NCBI GenBank assembly: GCA_030068525.1
Contig: JASJOS010000014.1
Span: 248,001-312,000, forward strand
Reading direction: 5' to 3'
Source of the DNA: Xanthocytophaga flava
GTDB taxonomy: Bacteria > Bacteroidota > Bacteroidia > Cytophagales > 172606-1
DNA length: 64,000 nt
Below, piece after piece: positions 11,917-21,486 of the stretch. The notes beneath the pieces are model-generated. The model worked only from the letters and a program-made list of their open reading frames with translations. It made no database searches and was not told the DNA's origin. The position numbers and the translations under genes were made by a program. The first letter of the stretch is position 1; every line of letters begins with the position of its first letter.

Positions 11917-14900
11917 ATGCGAAAACTATACATTAATCAACTCTTAAAACCAGTACATTTCATTCTGCCAATTATTTTTATTCTATTCCTTTTTACTGGA
12001 AACGTAACTGTATTCGCACAGAAACGGAGCCTCGTTCCACAAGACTCTCTGATTTTGGCGCGCTTTCAGCAGGAGATGGAAAAAGCAGGATGGCCTTTAA
12101 CATGGAAAAATAAGCCTACTTCACAATGGAAAGGAATAGTACTATCCAATCATTCTGATCGGGTTGTAGGCATTTCTCTGTATAACTATATTGATTCTGT
12201 GCTGGATGGAAACCCTAAAAATGATGCCTTGCCTGCATGCATAGAAATACTCAATGAACTAGACTCATTAAATTCTTTTTACCTGGCGGCAATATCGGGT
12301 ATGCCTGTTAGAGTGATACCTGCCAGTATTGGTAAACTAACCAAGATTAACTTTCTCGCACTTGGATACTGCTTGTTTGAACACTTACCAGAAGAGGTTG
12401 GTAATCTTACTAACCTGGAATATCTGAGTATAAGCATGAATCCCAACATAAAAGAACTTCCTGTCAGCGTATATTCATTACCACATCTAAAACGTCTGGA
12501 TGTAAGTTATTGTACGAACTTTACTACTGTTTCCAGTGCCATTTCTAATTTAAAGACATTGGAGCAACTATATTTGGATAAGAACAATATAAGTAGCCTG
12601 CCCGGTGTTATTGGTTCATTATCAAATCTGAAAGAAATAAAGCTTGACTGGAACCAGCTTTCAACTCTTCCTGAAAGCGTTTCCGATCTAACAAATATTA
12701 CTCAATTATCTGTAGAGCATAATATCATTGCTAGTTTACCCGCCAGTTTGTCCAAACTTACTAAACTGCAGTCACTGAATTTTGCACAAAACAAGCTTAC
12801 AGATATAAGCTTTAGTCTTTCGTCCATGACAGATCTGATAGACGTTAACTTCAGTGAAAACCAGTTTACAACTATACCCAATGTTTTGATTCAGTCACTA
12901 CCTCCTAAACTGACCAGTATCAATCTGGCCAAGAATCAAATACGAGGGGGTGTTCCACAACAATGGTTTAAATCTGCATCAAAAAAGATGTCATTGCATT
13001 TGGAAAATAATTTTTTATCAGGCCCTATTGTGGTTGAATACCCTTCCGTTGCAGAAGCAATGTATTTGGAAGGAAATAACTTTACAATCAGTGACATTGC
13101 CAGTTTGTATAAAAGCCGAAAAGATTACATGGTTAGTATATTGCATTTTACTCCCCAGAAAAAAGTTGGTGTTACACAAACTTTTAAACCTTCAGCAGGT
13201 GTATCCCAATCAATTCCTATTACCAATTTTACACATTTGGATGGGAGTGTGTATACATGGTATAAGAAAAAAAGTGCAGGTTTAAACGCTCCCAAAGAAG
13301 TATATACAACTACTTCTTTGCCTACGTTGTCTTTTTCAAACTTTGATCCGCAGACAGATGGGGGAATTTATTTTTGTGAGGTTACACACCCACAGTTGCC
13401 TGGCAATATCGATATAGAGGGGCTTGCATATATAGATATGCCTCAGCCAAAAAATGAAAGCGAGGAAATACGAGTAATAGGAAATGACCTGCCTCCTGTT
13501 GTGAATGTGCTTACTAACATTCGTTTTCGGCAGGATAAAAATGCTGTATTATATGCGGAGGCTACAGATGATTTTACACCTTCCAAAGATCTTGTCTGGA
13601 CTTATTCTGGAGCCACTAATCTGAGTGTAAAAGGTGTGAGAGATAGCTATGGTCGTATGAGTTATACTATGTATGTTGCTGACAGTAAATGGGTTGGACG
13701 AGATACACTACGTTTAAGTACTACAGATGAGTTTGGAAATACTACGATCACAAAAATAGTTGTAGAGGTAGCATCTTTGGTCAATACCCCTCCTGTTATC
13801 AGTTATATACCACCTGTGTATTTACATATGGAGGCGTTTAAGTGTGAGGAAAACTGTGATAGTCTGTTTCTGTATGATGCGGTCACATATATGCAATACT
13901 TCGTGTCCGATGACTTAGATGAGTGGAATTCACTTTCCATAAATCTTGATTCAAACGATGCGAATCGCTTGGCAAAAAAAGACGTGTATTTGTCTGTTTC
14001 TAATGGTAGTATATCTGTTTTTGCATATTCAGAATTTCCTTTATCCCTTACAGATTCACTTAAGGTGGAGATTACAGACAGCAACGGTGGATCTGCAACT
14101 GTAACAATACAATTGCGAATTGTTAAATCTAACCAATATCCTCAATTAACAGACTTTGCGGTACAGCCTATATATAGGGGAACCCAAGCCTTTCCCCTTT
14201 TAGATCTAAAAAGTAATCTGACTGATGACTACCTGCCTGCTGAATATTTATCTATAGAACTTGGGGTAGTCCCGCCAACTCTGCATGCATCTATAGAAAA
14301 TGGTAAATTACAGGTCGCACCTGTTTCTACTACTACTGTTTTCCTGGATTCTGTACAGGTATCTGCATTTGAAATGACCAATCACTTTATGATAAAAGCT
14401 TTCTATATAAAATATCAGGTGCTTGGAAATGGGTATGTAGTTTCTGGAACTGTTACTGACAGTCTTGGTAACGGTGTATCAGGTGTAAGCATGAATGGAT
14501 TTACTCAACCTGTTAGTACAGACAGTAATGGATTTTACAGTGCCAGTGAAATAGCAGGTTGGAGTGGAACGATTACTCCTGTATTAAAAAATTATTCATT
14601 CTCTCCTGCATTTATATCAATCAGTAATCTTCAGAAGGATACAGGTTATTCTTTTCAGGCTACTCTCATAACTGGGATTGAGGATGAGATAGGTAAAGAT
14701 TGGGTAAAAGTATATCCCAATCCTTCAAGTAATGGTGCATTCACTATTCATCTATCCAATAAGACAATATCCACTGTTCGTATTATGACAATAAATGGAG
14801 TAGTGGTATATGAGAAAACAATACAGGGAGAAGAACAGATTTACTTGCCATACAAAGGAATGTTTGTGGTAGAGGTAAAAGATGCAAAGTCGGTTGTACA

Positions 14901-14922
14901 TAGTAAGATTGTGATACAATAA
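11917..14922 (+). CDS. Secreted leucine-rich repeat protein with T9SS tail
   Basis: A 1001-residue cell-surface or secreted protein, likely for binding or adhesion. Signal peptide 1-34 (ends NVTVFAQ). About ten LRR units of roughly 23 residues follow (about 125-390, for example LTKLQSLNFAQNKLTDISFS). Then come an Ig-like domain (about 405-510, with YTWYKKKS and GIYFCEVTHP), several beta-sandwich segments (510-840), a carboxypeptidase-regulatory-like domain (VSGTVTDSLGNGVSGV, about 845-915), and a type A T9SS sorting domain from VYPNPSSNG (about 930) to the end. It is alone, convergent with the serine hydrolase operon. Ligand unknown. Confidence 0.9.
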   Translation: MRKLYINQLLKPVHFILPIIFILFLFTGNVTVFAQKRSLVPQDSLILARFQQEMEKAGWPLTWKNKPTSQWKGIVLSNHSDRVVGISLYNYIDSVLDGNPKNDALPACIEILNELDSLNSFYLAAISGMPVRVIPASIGKLTKINFLALGYCLFEHLPEEVGNLTNLEYLSISMNPNIKELPVSVYSLPHLKRLDVSYCTNFTTVSSAISNLKTLEQLYLDKNNISSLPGVIGSLSNLKEIKLDWNQLSTLPESVSDLTNITQLSVEHNIIASLPASLSKLTKLQSLNFAQNKLTDISFSLSSMTDLIDVNFSENQFTTIPNVLIQSLPPKLTSINLAKNQIRGGVPQQWFKSASKKMSLHLENNFLSGPIVVEYPSVAEAMYLEGNNFTISDIASLYKSRKDYMVSILHFTPQKKVGVTQTFKPSAGVSQSIPITNFTHLDGSVYTWYKKKSAGLNAPKEVYTTTSLPTLSFSNFDPQTDGGIYFCEVTHPQLPGNIDIEGLAYIDMPQPKNESEEIRVIGNDLPPVVNVLTNIRFRQDKNAVLYAEATDDFTPSKDLVWTYSGATNLSVKGVRDSYGRMSYTMYVADSKWVGRDTLRLSTTDEFGNTTITKIVVEVASLVNTPPVISYIPPVYLHMEAFKCEENCDSLFLYDAVTYMQYFVSDDLDEWNSLSINLDSNDANRLAKKDVYLSVSNGSISVFAYSEFPLSLTDSLKVEITDSNGGSATVTIQLRIVKSNQYPQLTDFAVQPIYRGTQAFPLLDLKSNLTDDYLPAEYLSIELGVVPPTLHASIENGKLQVAPVSTTTVFLDSVQVSAFEMTNHFMIKAFYIKYQVLGNGYVVSGTVTDSLGNGVSGVSMNGFTQPVSTDSNGFYSASEIAGWSGTITPVLKNYSFSPAFISISNLQKDTGYSFQATLITGIEDEIGKDWVKVYPNPSSNGAFTIHLSNKTISTVRIMTINGVVVYEKTIQGEEQIYLPYKGMFVVEVKDAKSVVHSKIVIQ

Positions 14923-15028
14923 TGGTTTATTGTCTATTAAATAGAGTTTTGAACAACTAGAAATAATCCTTTAGGGTATGAATCTTGCTTATTCAATTGA
15001 ACTGGTAACAAAGATTTAAGATTTTCAC

Positions 15029-15068
15029 AGTAAATACTCTGTCTGTAGACATAGGCAGAATATTTACT
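15029..15068. terminator. Bidirectional terminator-like hairpin
   Basis: Arms 15029-15043 and 15054-15068 pair with one mismatch and one G-U (AGTAAATACTCTGTC against GGCAGAATATTTACT). The hairpin sits between the convergent LRR gene and the serine hydrolase gene. Confidence 0.55.
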
Positions 15069-15093
15069 AAAGGAGAATTATTAGCTGATAAAC

Positions 15094-16482
15094 TTAAGGA
15101 ACCTTCCTGTAGGGAATCTTCAATCCGAATTGATCTGAAAATATCTTATATACTTTTCCCTTTTTATCTCTGACTACTTCTAATTCTGCACCTATTTCTT
15201 TTAAAACAAGATACTTCTCTGTTAGAGGTGTAATCTCAAATTGTGGCCCTTTTCTGGAGTGGCGGCTAGCCTGAGCAATCAGCTTAGTGCCTTCAAGTTT
15301 TATTTCTAGGACTTCAGGAGACATAGCATTGCTATATTTTGGATCTACTTTATACATACCTGTATACTGTCTCAATGACTCTACACTTAGTTGAATAGCG
15401 GGTTTTGAAGGTGAAGGTAAGCTGTAAGGCCACTGATAGAGAATAGACAAAATCTTGTTGGTGATCGTGGTGAGGCGTTCGTTGTCTTCTATATTGCTGA
15501 GTAATACAATACAGATATCATCGCTGGGTACTCTGATGAAGTTTGTTTTAAATCCCCAGATATCGCCACCATGAGATACAACCCGCGTATGAAAAAGTGA
15601 ATCAACCACCCATCCATATCCATATCGGTTTTTATAGACTGTATATGCTTTCTCTTGTGATGTCTTACTGATTACTTGATTATCTTGCAATCCTTTGTGC
15701 CACTTGTACAAATCACCTACAGTAGAGTAAATAGCTCCTGCTGCAAAAGGGCCTGCTGAATCCAGAATGGTGGCTACTTCTGTCTTAGAACCCATTGGAT
15801 AGGTATAATATCCGGTGGCTTTATGGGAATCTGCCAGATGGATAAAATCAAATCCACTATGTGTCATCTGCAAAGGCTGGAAGATATAATGTCGGAGAGC
15901 ATCATAGTAAGACAATCCGGTTACCTTTTGGATGATGTACCCTAACAGTGCATACCCCAGATTACTATAGTTCCAGTTACTACCTGGAGCAAACTCCAAA
16001 GCTGGACCTTTCATTAATGCTTTGATCATAATTGATTCATTTGCCAGTTTGTTGTTTTCTTTGTTGATCTCTGTGGTATCTAAGGATATGCTGGGGATGC
16101 CAGAAGTGTGAGTGAGCAGATGTTCGATAGTAATGCTGTCACCATGTGGCAGATTGAGATAATATCGGGTTAGTTTGTCTGATAGTGAAAGCTTTTGTTG
16201 TTCTGCCAATTTTAAAACCAAGGCAGATGTAAAAGTCTTCGTTACAGAGGCAATCTGATAAATAGTTTTAGTTGTGCAAGGTGTTTTAGCCTGTATATCC
16301 TGAAATCCATATCCCTTTTCCAGAAGTATCTTTCCGTTTTTCGCTATCAGTACTGTGCCATTAAACTGATTCAATTGAGCATAGGCATTCAGGAGATTGT
16401 CCAGTTTTTGAGGTATAGTCTGACTAAAAACACGGCATAGCATTCCCAATGCCATCGAAATGGCAAATATGATCTTTGGCAT
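15094..16482 (-). CDS. Serine hydrolase of the class C beta-lactamase fold
   Basis: An exported penicillin-binding-protein-like esterase or peptidase (beta-lactamase family S12). Signal peptide MPKIIFAISMALGMLCRVFS then Q. Catalytic SxxK is Ser79-Val-Thr-Lys82, the second motif is Tyr172-Ser-Asn174, and the KTG position is taken by HGG in VSHGGDIWGF, as in many esterase/D-aminopeptidase-like members. The last 100 residues form a beta-barrel-like tail. It is the third gene of an operon with a LytS-type kinase and a LytTR regulator (22-bp gap), so it may be an output gene. Substrate unknown; beta-lactam resistance is not implied. Confidence 0.88.
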   Translation of the reverse strand: MPKIIFAISMALGMLCRVFSQTIPQKLDNLLNAYAQLNQFNGTVLIAKNGKILLEKGYGFQDIQAKTPCTTKTIYQIASVTKTFTSALVLKLAEQQKLSLSDKLTRYYLNLPHGDSITIEHLLTHTSGIPSISLDTTEINKENNKLANESIMIKALMKGPALEFAPGSNWNYSNLGYALLGYIIQKVTGLSYYDALRHYIFQPLQMTHSGFDFIHLADSHKATGYYTYPMGSKTEVATILDSAGPFAAGAIYSTVGDLYKWHKGLQDNQVISKTSQEKAYTVYKNRYGYGWVVDSLFHTRVVSHGGDIWGFKTNFIRVPSDDICIVLLSNIEDNERLTTITNKILSILYQWPYSLPSPSKPAIQLSVESLRQYTGMYKVDPKYSNAMSPEVLEIKLEGTKLIAQASRHSRKGPQFEITPLTEKYLVLKEIGAELEVVRDKKGKVYKIFSDQFGLKIPYRKVP

Positions 16483-16504
16483 ACGTTTGGTAAGTTAAAG
16501 TTGG

Positions 16505-17197
16505 TTACTGAAAGATTTTTTCAATTTCATGGACATACGCTGCTCCAATCGGAAGTTCGGTTTGTCGTATCCATACACTCCGTTTGTCAACTTTGACAAC
16601 TTGCTTTTTTGAAACAATAAATGAACGGTGTATGCGTATAAAATCTGAAACAGGTAAAAGAGCTTCTGCTTCACTCATAGTAAGCCGGGAGGCTATCTTT
16701 TGTTTTTCGAGGACAAACTTCATGTAGTTGCCACTGCTTTCGACATACCAGATCTCGTCAAGTGCAACACGAATCTGTTCATATCCACTTTTGATGAAGA
16801 TTGATGAGGTTACTGGTGGTGTGATTACATTATTTTTTCGAAGTTCGTACTGTTCATGGGCTTTGGTACAGGCTTTTAAGAAACGTGATAGCGAAAAAGG
16901 CTTAAGCAGATAATCAATAGCATCGAGTTCAAAACTTTGCACAGCGTGTTCACTATAGGCAGTGGTAAAGATAACCATAGGTGGACTGGCAAGAGATTGC
17001 AGAAACTCAATTCCTGAGATATCAGGCATCTTAATATCCAGAAAGAGCAAGTCTACTTTATTTTTTTGCAGGAAGTCCACCGCCTCAAACGCATTGGCGA
17101 AATAGGCCTCGAATTCAATAAATGCTACTTTCCCTGAAAGACTTCTGATTATTTCCAGTGCAATGGGTTCATCATCTATAACGATGGCTGTCATCAT
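16505..17197 (-). CDS. LytTR-family response regulator
   Basis: A 230-residue two-component response regulator. The receiver domain (1-120) has acidic pocket Asp8-Asp9, phospho-acceptor Asp54 (DLLFLDIKMPD), Thr78/Thr79 and Lys99 (YLLKPF). The LytTR DNA-binding domain spans about 135-230 (IRVALDEIWYVESSGNYMKF, then FIRIHRSFIVSKK). LytTR proteins bind direct repeats; a pair of 12-base direct repeats 21 bp apart lies upstream of this operon at 18890-18922. It follows the kinase gene with a 4-bp gap. Confidence 0.93.
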   Translation of the reverse strand: MMTAIVIDDEPIALEIIRSLSGKVAFIEFEAYFANAFEAVDFLQKNKVDLLFLDIKMPDISGIEFLQSLASPPMVIFTTAYSEHAVQSFELDAIDYLLKPFSLSRFLKACTKAHEQYELRKNNVITPPVTSSIFIKSGYEQIRVALDEIWYVESSGNYMKFVLEKQKIASRLTMSEAEALLPVSDFIRIHRSFIVSKKQVVKVDKRSVWIRQTELPIGAAYVHEIEKIFQ

Positions 17198-17201
17198 ATT
17201 T

Positions 17202-18797
17202 TTAAGGTTGGATCACTAGTAGAACAACAAACTCATTTCCATCTCCATGTGCATTGAACTGGTGTTTGTGTTTATAGAGCAAGTTCAGGCGTTCCAGTAC
17301 ATTTTTTAACCCAATACCTGATTTTTCCTTTTCCGGATCATTACTTTTATGAAGATGCATACTGTTTCGTACCTCAAACCGGATAGTTTCCTGGTCACAT
17401 TCCAGTTTGATCTTTATCCATGATTTTTCATTCAGACTTATACCATGTTTAAATGCATTTTCTACAAACGGAATCAGGAGCATAGGTGCAATGGTATGAT
17501 TACAGTATTGAGAGTCAATAGTATCTTCAATTTCGATTGCTGAAGAGGAGTGAATTCGTAGTTTTTGTAAGGAGATATAGTTTTTGAGATAATCTATTTC
17601 GCGATGCATGGAAATAAAATCCTGGTTGTTTTCATGGAGCATAAATCGCATCATATCACCTAGCTTTTGAATACCTTCAGCAGTCCGTTCGGATCCATCC
17701 AGTATAGCAGTTCCATATAATGTGTTTAATGCATTAAACAAGAAGTGAGGGTTAATCTGAGAACGCAGAAATTGCAGATCTGTTTTGGAACGGACTAATT
17801 CCTTTTCGACTCCTCTGAGCTGAAGGATTTTGTCTTCTTTTTGCTGATACAACACCCATGAAACAGGAGTGACAATAAAAAGTTGAAGTCCCACATTGAT
17901 CCAAAAGAGTCCGATAAATGGATTATAATGTTCTACGGCAACAAAAGTAAAAATCAGGGGGGTAAGTAAAATGAACAGTAAGCGGAAAATAACATTGGAA
18001 TGTAAAAAGGTTCTTTGGCCTTTTAGTGGAAATAACCAATAGGTTGTATAGATATAAGTGATAATACAGGGCGGAATAAAGGCAAAGTATACTTCAAAGA
18101 ATGGAGTATCTCCAACTAGATGAAAGACCGCTAGAAAGAAAGGTACACACAGGAAAATAACAAACGAGCCTGTAATCTGGTTGGTCACTAATATATAATA
18201 AGAGCTTCGACGACTGGTTGTGGTAATGAAGTGAATACAAAATTCGCGTATTGCAACATATGCCAGGTAGATACATACTAGTGCTAATGCCTGGCCAAAC
18301 CCGGCTAGTAAGTCTGTCAATGGATGGTCATTGTATCCAAATAAGGCCAGAATTCTGAAATCACCATAGTTAACGTAATGTGGGCGTGCAAAATAAGAGG
18401 CTACATTAGCTCCTAATGCCAGTAGATAGCTGATCAGAATGAGTTGTACAACGCCCCAGATGTATTTTTTAGGAAGCAGATGGCTAATTACTTCCAGTGA
18501 AACGAATTTAGAATCTATGGCAACTAATTTCTTATCTGTATCTGAATGCAATGTATCAGGTAGTATTCTCAGATTGATCCAGAGATAAGAGAAGTATAGT
18601 ACCAGTAATGCACCTATTTGTGGGAATAATCTGTTCCAGATAAGGCTAAAAAGAATATGGTCTTTTGCAAAATGAGAGCGGATATCATCCAGTTGCCAGG
18701 GCGCAAGGCGTTGTAAGTCTGCTATATAACTGATTGCTGTAATAATAGTCAGTATGGTTGCTAACAATACTTCATGCTCCCTCCATCTTATTTTCAT
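17202..18797 (-). CDS. LytS/YehU-type sensor histidine kinase
   Basis: A 531-residue membrane sensor kinase. The first 315 residues hold about eight transmembrane helices. Then comes a short coiled coil (QQKEDKILQLRGVEKELVRSKTD) and the His_kinase domain, with phospho-acceptor His351 in QINPHFLFNALNTL. The ATP-binding region has APMLLIPFVENAFKHGI (N box) and GIGLKNVLERL (G box). First gene of the operon with the LytTR regulator and the serine hydrolase. The N-terminal sensing part is membrane-embedded with no recognised ligand domain. Confidence 0.92.
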   Translation of the reverse strand: MKIRWREHEVLLATILTIITAISYIADLQRLAPWQLDDIRSHFAKDHILFSLIWNRLFPQIGALLVLYFSYLWINLRILPDTLHSDTDKKLVAIDSKFVSLEVISHLLPKKYIWGVVQLILISYLLALGANVASYFARPHYVNYGDFRILALFGYNDHPLTDLLAGFGQALALVCIYLAYVAIREFCIHFITTTSRRSSYYILVTNQITGSFVIFLCVPFFLAVFHLVGDTPFFEVYFAFIPPCIITYIYTTYWLFPLKGQRTFLHSNVIFRLLFILLTPLIFTFVAVEHYNPFIGLFWINVGLQLFIVTPVSWVLYQQKEDKILQLRGVEKELVRSKTDLQFLRSQINPHFLFNALNTLYGTAILDGSERTAEGIQKLGDMMRFMLHENNQDFISMHREIDYLKNYISLQKLRIHSSSAIEIEDTIDSQYCNHTIAPMLLIPFVENAFKHGISLNEKSWIKIKLECDQETIRFEVRNSMHLHKSNDPEKEKSGIGLKNVLERLNLLYKHKHQFNAHGDGNEFVVLLVIQP

Positions 18798-18889
18798 AGT
18801 ATATAGTAATTGAGTGTGATAAATATATCAAACCTGTTTCTGTTCATATTATTTACCAAGATTACTATAGCATAAGGAATATTTCCTAC

Positions 18890-18922
18890 AAATGTGACAG
18901 ACCTGCCTGAAAATGTGACAGA
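18890..18922. promoter_or_regulatory. Candidate LytTR binding site (direct repeats)
   Basis: AAATGTGACAGA occurs at 18890-18901 and exactly again at 18911-18922, starts 21 bp apart, that is two helical turns. LytTR regulators are known to bind such direct repeats with about 21-bp spacing. The site is 93-125 bp upstream of the kinase start, which fits autoregulation. Binding is inference. Confidence 0.55.
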
Positions 18923-18957
18923 ATCAAAATGGGTGGGGAATATAGAGTGGGGCATAT

Positions 18958-18998
18958 AACTATCTCCTGCTTTAATTACATGAAAGCAGGAGATAGTT
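18958..18998 (-). terminator. Terminator of the depolymerase-like gene
   Basis: Perfect 16-bp arms 18958-18973 and 18983-18998 with a 9-base loop, 10 bp after the stop of the minus-strand gene at 19009. On the minus strand the stem ends in a short T tract. Confidence 0.8.
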
Positions 18999-19008
18999 TG
19001 GAGTATTA

Positions 19009-19941
19009 TCAGGGAAGCTGATACTGCTGGAAGAAATCCCAGAGTAAATCATTGGCATTGATTACTGTCGAAGGTGTATCACTATTAGGACCTCCAGGTA
19101 ATCCTCCTGGCCAACCATGGCCGCCATCCTGAGTGAGGTAGTATTGTATGGTTACATTGTCCTCGCAATTTGACCATTTGGTATACTTGTATCTGTTGTC
19201 ATTGACTAGAACCTGAGCAGGGTTAGAACAGGCATTAATGGCCGACCATACATTCAATACTGAATCGACTGGAGGGAAATACGCATTGCTGATACCCACT
19301 CCTCCCTTATAGGGAACATGTTCATCCTTTACAGAATGCATATGCAACACCGGAACCGGACGAGATGGATTGCAAAGTTGTTTTACTACCATAGTACAGG
19401 AACTGGTTGCAATGGCTGCAATTTTTTCAGGCATCTCACAGGCTAGACGATAAGATAACATACCTCCATTGGAATGCCCTGTAGCATAAACTCTTCTGGG
19501 ATTTATTTTATAGGTGCTTACCAGATGGTTGATAAGCTGCCTGATAAAGTTGACATCATCAATGTTATGATCACGGGCATAATCACAACATCCACCTGCA
19601 TTCCATGTACGAGCTTTCAGTACTCCATCACTTTGGATACCCTCTGGATAGACTACAATAAATCCGGCAGAATTAGCTTTATCGGTTAGTTTGGAGGTAG
19701 TTTCAAACTGGTCTGCGTTTCCGCCACCACCATGCATAGCAATAACCAGCGAAAAATCAGAAGCAGTATAATAGGTGGGAGGTAGATTTACTGTATAGGT
19801 TCGTTGCAGACCATCTACAGTTAATATCTCTTTAAAACGAAACACATTGTCGATAGGAATAGAATCTCTTCGTCGACAACCTGTAAAAGAAAAGATAGTG
19901 AAGAGTATTATACTCAAAGAGATGTAGATGCTAGTTCGCAT
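19009..19941 (-). CDS. PHB depolymerase / feruloyl esterase-like lipoprotein (CE1)
   Basis: A 310-residue alpha/beta hydrolase of the LpqC/polyhydroxybutyrate depolymerase family. It has a lipoprotein signal ending SFTGC (Cys22). The oxyanion region is MHGGGGNADQF, the nucleophile Ser157 lies in ATGHSNGG, the acid is probably Asp206 (HSVKDEHVPY), and the histidine is His275 in DGGHGWPGG. Such enzymes cleave short-chain polyesters or hydroxycinnamate esters on plant polysaccharides; the exact substrate cannot be set. Cysteine pairs (GGCCDY; ACNS) suggest disulfides and exposure outside the cytoplasm. Single-gene unit, divergent from the next gene. Confidence 0.88.
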   Translation of the reverse strand: MRTSIYISLSIILFTIFSFTGCRRRDSIPIDNVFRFKEILTVDGLQRTYTVNLPPTYYTASDFSLVIAMHGGGGNADQFETTSKLTDKANSAGFIVVYPEGIQSDGVLKARTWNAGGCCDYARDHNIDDVNFIRQLINHLVSTYKINPRRVYATGHSNGGMLSYRLACEMPEKIAAIATSSCTMVVKQLCNPSRPVPVLHMHSVKDEHVPYKGGVGISNAYFPPVDSVLNVWSAINACSNPAQVLVNDNRYKYTKWSNCEDNVTIQYYLTQDGGHGWPGGLPGGPNSDTPSTVINANDLLWDFFQQYQLP

Positions 19942-20113
19942 TATAGGAAGTTTAGTAAATTGTTTAGTCTAATGCTTTGATTGAGAAATGACTAAAAAGT
20001 TTAATCCAAAAATATTTTCAACGGCATCTAGACCGTAGGTGTAAAATATACCTTCTGTTGTGTGAAATAGTAACTTCATCTGCATCTATGAGGTATAAGT
20101 TGATGACCCCTCT

Positions 20114-21366
20114 ATGAAATATACATTCTTCTGTATTATTACTGCATTTATACTGCTCAATCTCCAATATTCGTGGTTGCTGGATATCGAAGAAGTTATC
20201 GATTTTCGTAAAGTATCTCTGGAAAGTAAGGAAAAAGACAAATACTATAATGGCCTGCACCGATACAATAAAAAGTTTGAACCCGTTTCCCAAAGTTATA
20301 TAGATTCTATTCGGTTTATTGGGATAGATATTACTTTTCTTAATCATACTTCAGTGCCATTCACGTCGGCTTGGGAACCTACACCTATCAGAGAAAAGTA
20401 TGAGCAGATGGCGCAGAATTGTTTTGTTCAGAGCAAAGGCAGTAAAAGCGACTCCTGCCTTCAATCGATATGGGAACTTGAGGAATCTGATACTATTGAA
20501 GCAGTACGTAAAAGCTGGATTGTTCGGATGGATTCGGTGAGTACTATAAAGGCAATGCTTTATCATGGAAGGGATGGGTATTATACTATCGGTATCTTTC
20601 AACATGGACAGTGGAGGCATTACTTTACAGGTTTACCTGTTGAAAGTTTTTACTTTCTTAAATCTCGTTCTCAGTTACCTTTTATTGTCAATGATTCTAC
20701 TTTTCAGATTGAAGTTGCTCAGATTCGTATGGTGAAGCAAGCTGTTTTGCCTGCAATACCTCCAGAGTATGAGTTACTCAAAGATTGTGGGTTACTTACT
20801 TTTCATCTGGATGAACTTAGAAAAGACTCAGACAAGGATGGATTGGAAGATATTTGGGAACAAAGATGCTTCACAAACCCTCTGGATGCAGATACAGACA
20901 ACGATGGACTCTCTGATAGTATGGACACTAATCCATTAAATAAGTCTAAACGAAATGAGTATACTGTATTATATCAGTATTTATTAGAGCACATTGGTAT
21001 AGATAGTTGTTTTGTTCAATTTGATGATACAACATTGGCTTGTGAACCTGAGTTTCTTCGGAAAATGAAAAAAAGGAGACCTGTGCCTCGTCGTACAATT
21101 TGCCTCGTGACAGAAAATCCAGCACTAAAAGAATTGATTGGTGTTGAGAACCGATATTGATTATGACTCCTGCTCAATACACTCACTATCGCAAGTACAA
21201 TGTCAATTCAATTGCAGATTATGGTATTACGCCTCTTTTTAGAATTGATAAAAAGGTAAACTGGTATACATTTTCGATATACCAAATGTTTGGAGGAGAC
21301 GAATATATTGCAATTCGAAAAAGAAATGGCTGGCTGATTAAAAAGATAGTAATGTGGATGATATAG
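20114..21366 (+). pseudogene. TSP3-repeat exported protein split by a frameshift
   Basis: The first frame (20114-21160, 348 codons) starts with a hydrophobic export segment (YTFFCIITAFILLNL) and carries two calcium-binding thrombospondin type 3 loops (DSDKDGLEDIWE and DADTDNDGLSDSMDTNP). It stops at 21158-21160. The next frame, open from about 21157 to 21366, continues with LIMTPAQYTHYRKYN and ends YIAIRKRNGWLIKKIVMWMI, which resembles the usual C-terminal end of such Bacteroidota proteins (from memory). Adding one T in TATTGATT would give NRYLIMTPAQY in a single frame. So one base seems lost. Alternative: two overlapping genes, with an ATG at 21163. Confidence 0.7.
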
Positions 21367-21422
21367 AGTTACATATTTACTATAGATGCAATTTCATTCC
21401 TTCATGTGAGTCAATAAGGAAA

Positions 21423-21452
21423 TTGTAAATCTCCAAAAAAAATCTATGTTTG
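21423..21452 (+). promoter_or_regulatory. Promoter TTG-N19-TATGTTTG
   Basis: TTG at 21423-21425, then 19 bases, then TATGTTTG at 21445-21452, matching the Bacteroidota -33/-7 pattern (TTG, TAnnTTTG). It lies 35 bp before the SUKH gene start at 21487, supporting that start over the ATG at 21475. Confidence 0.6.
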
Positions 21453-21486
21453 AAAATGTATTGTGTACACATAAATGTTTTTGATA

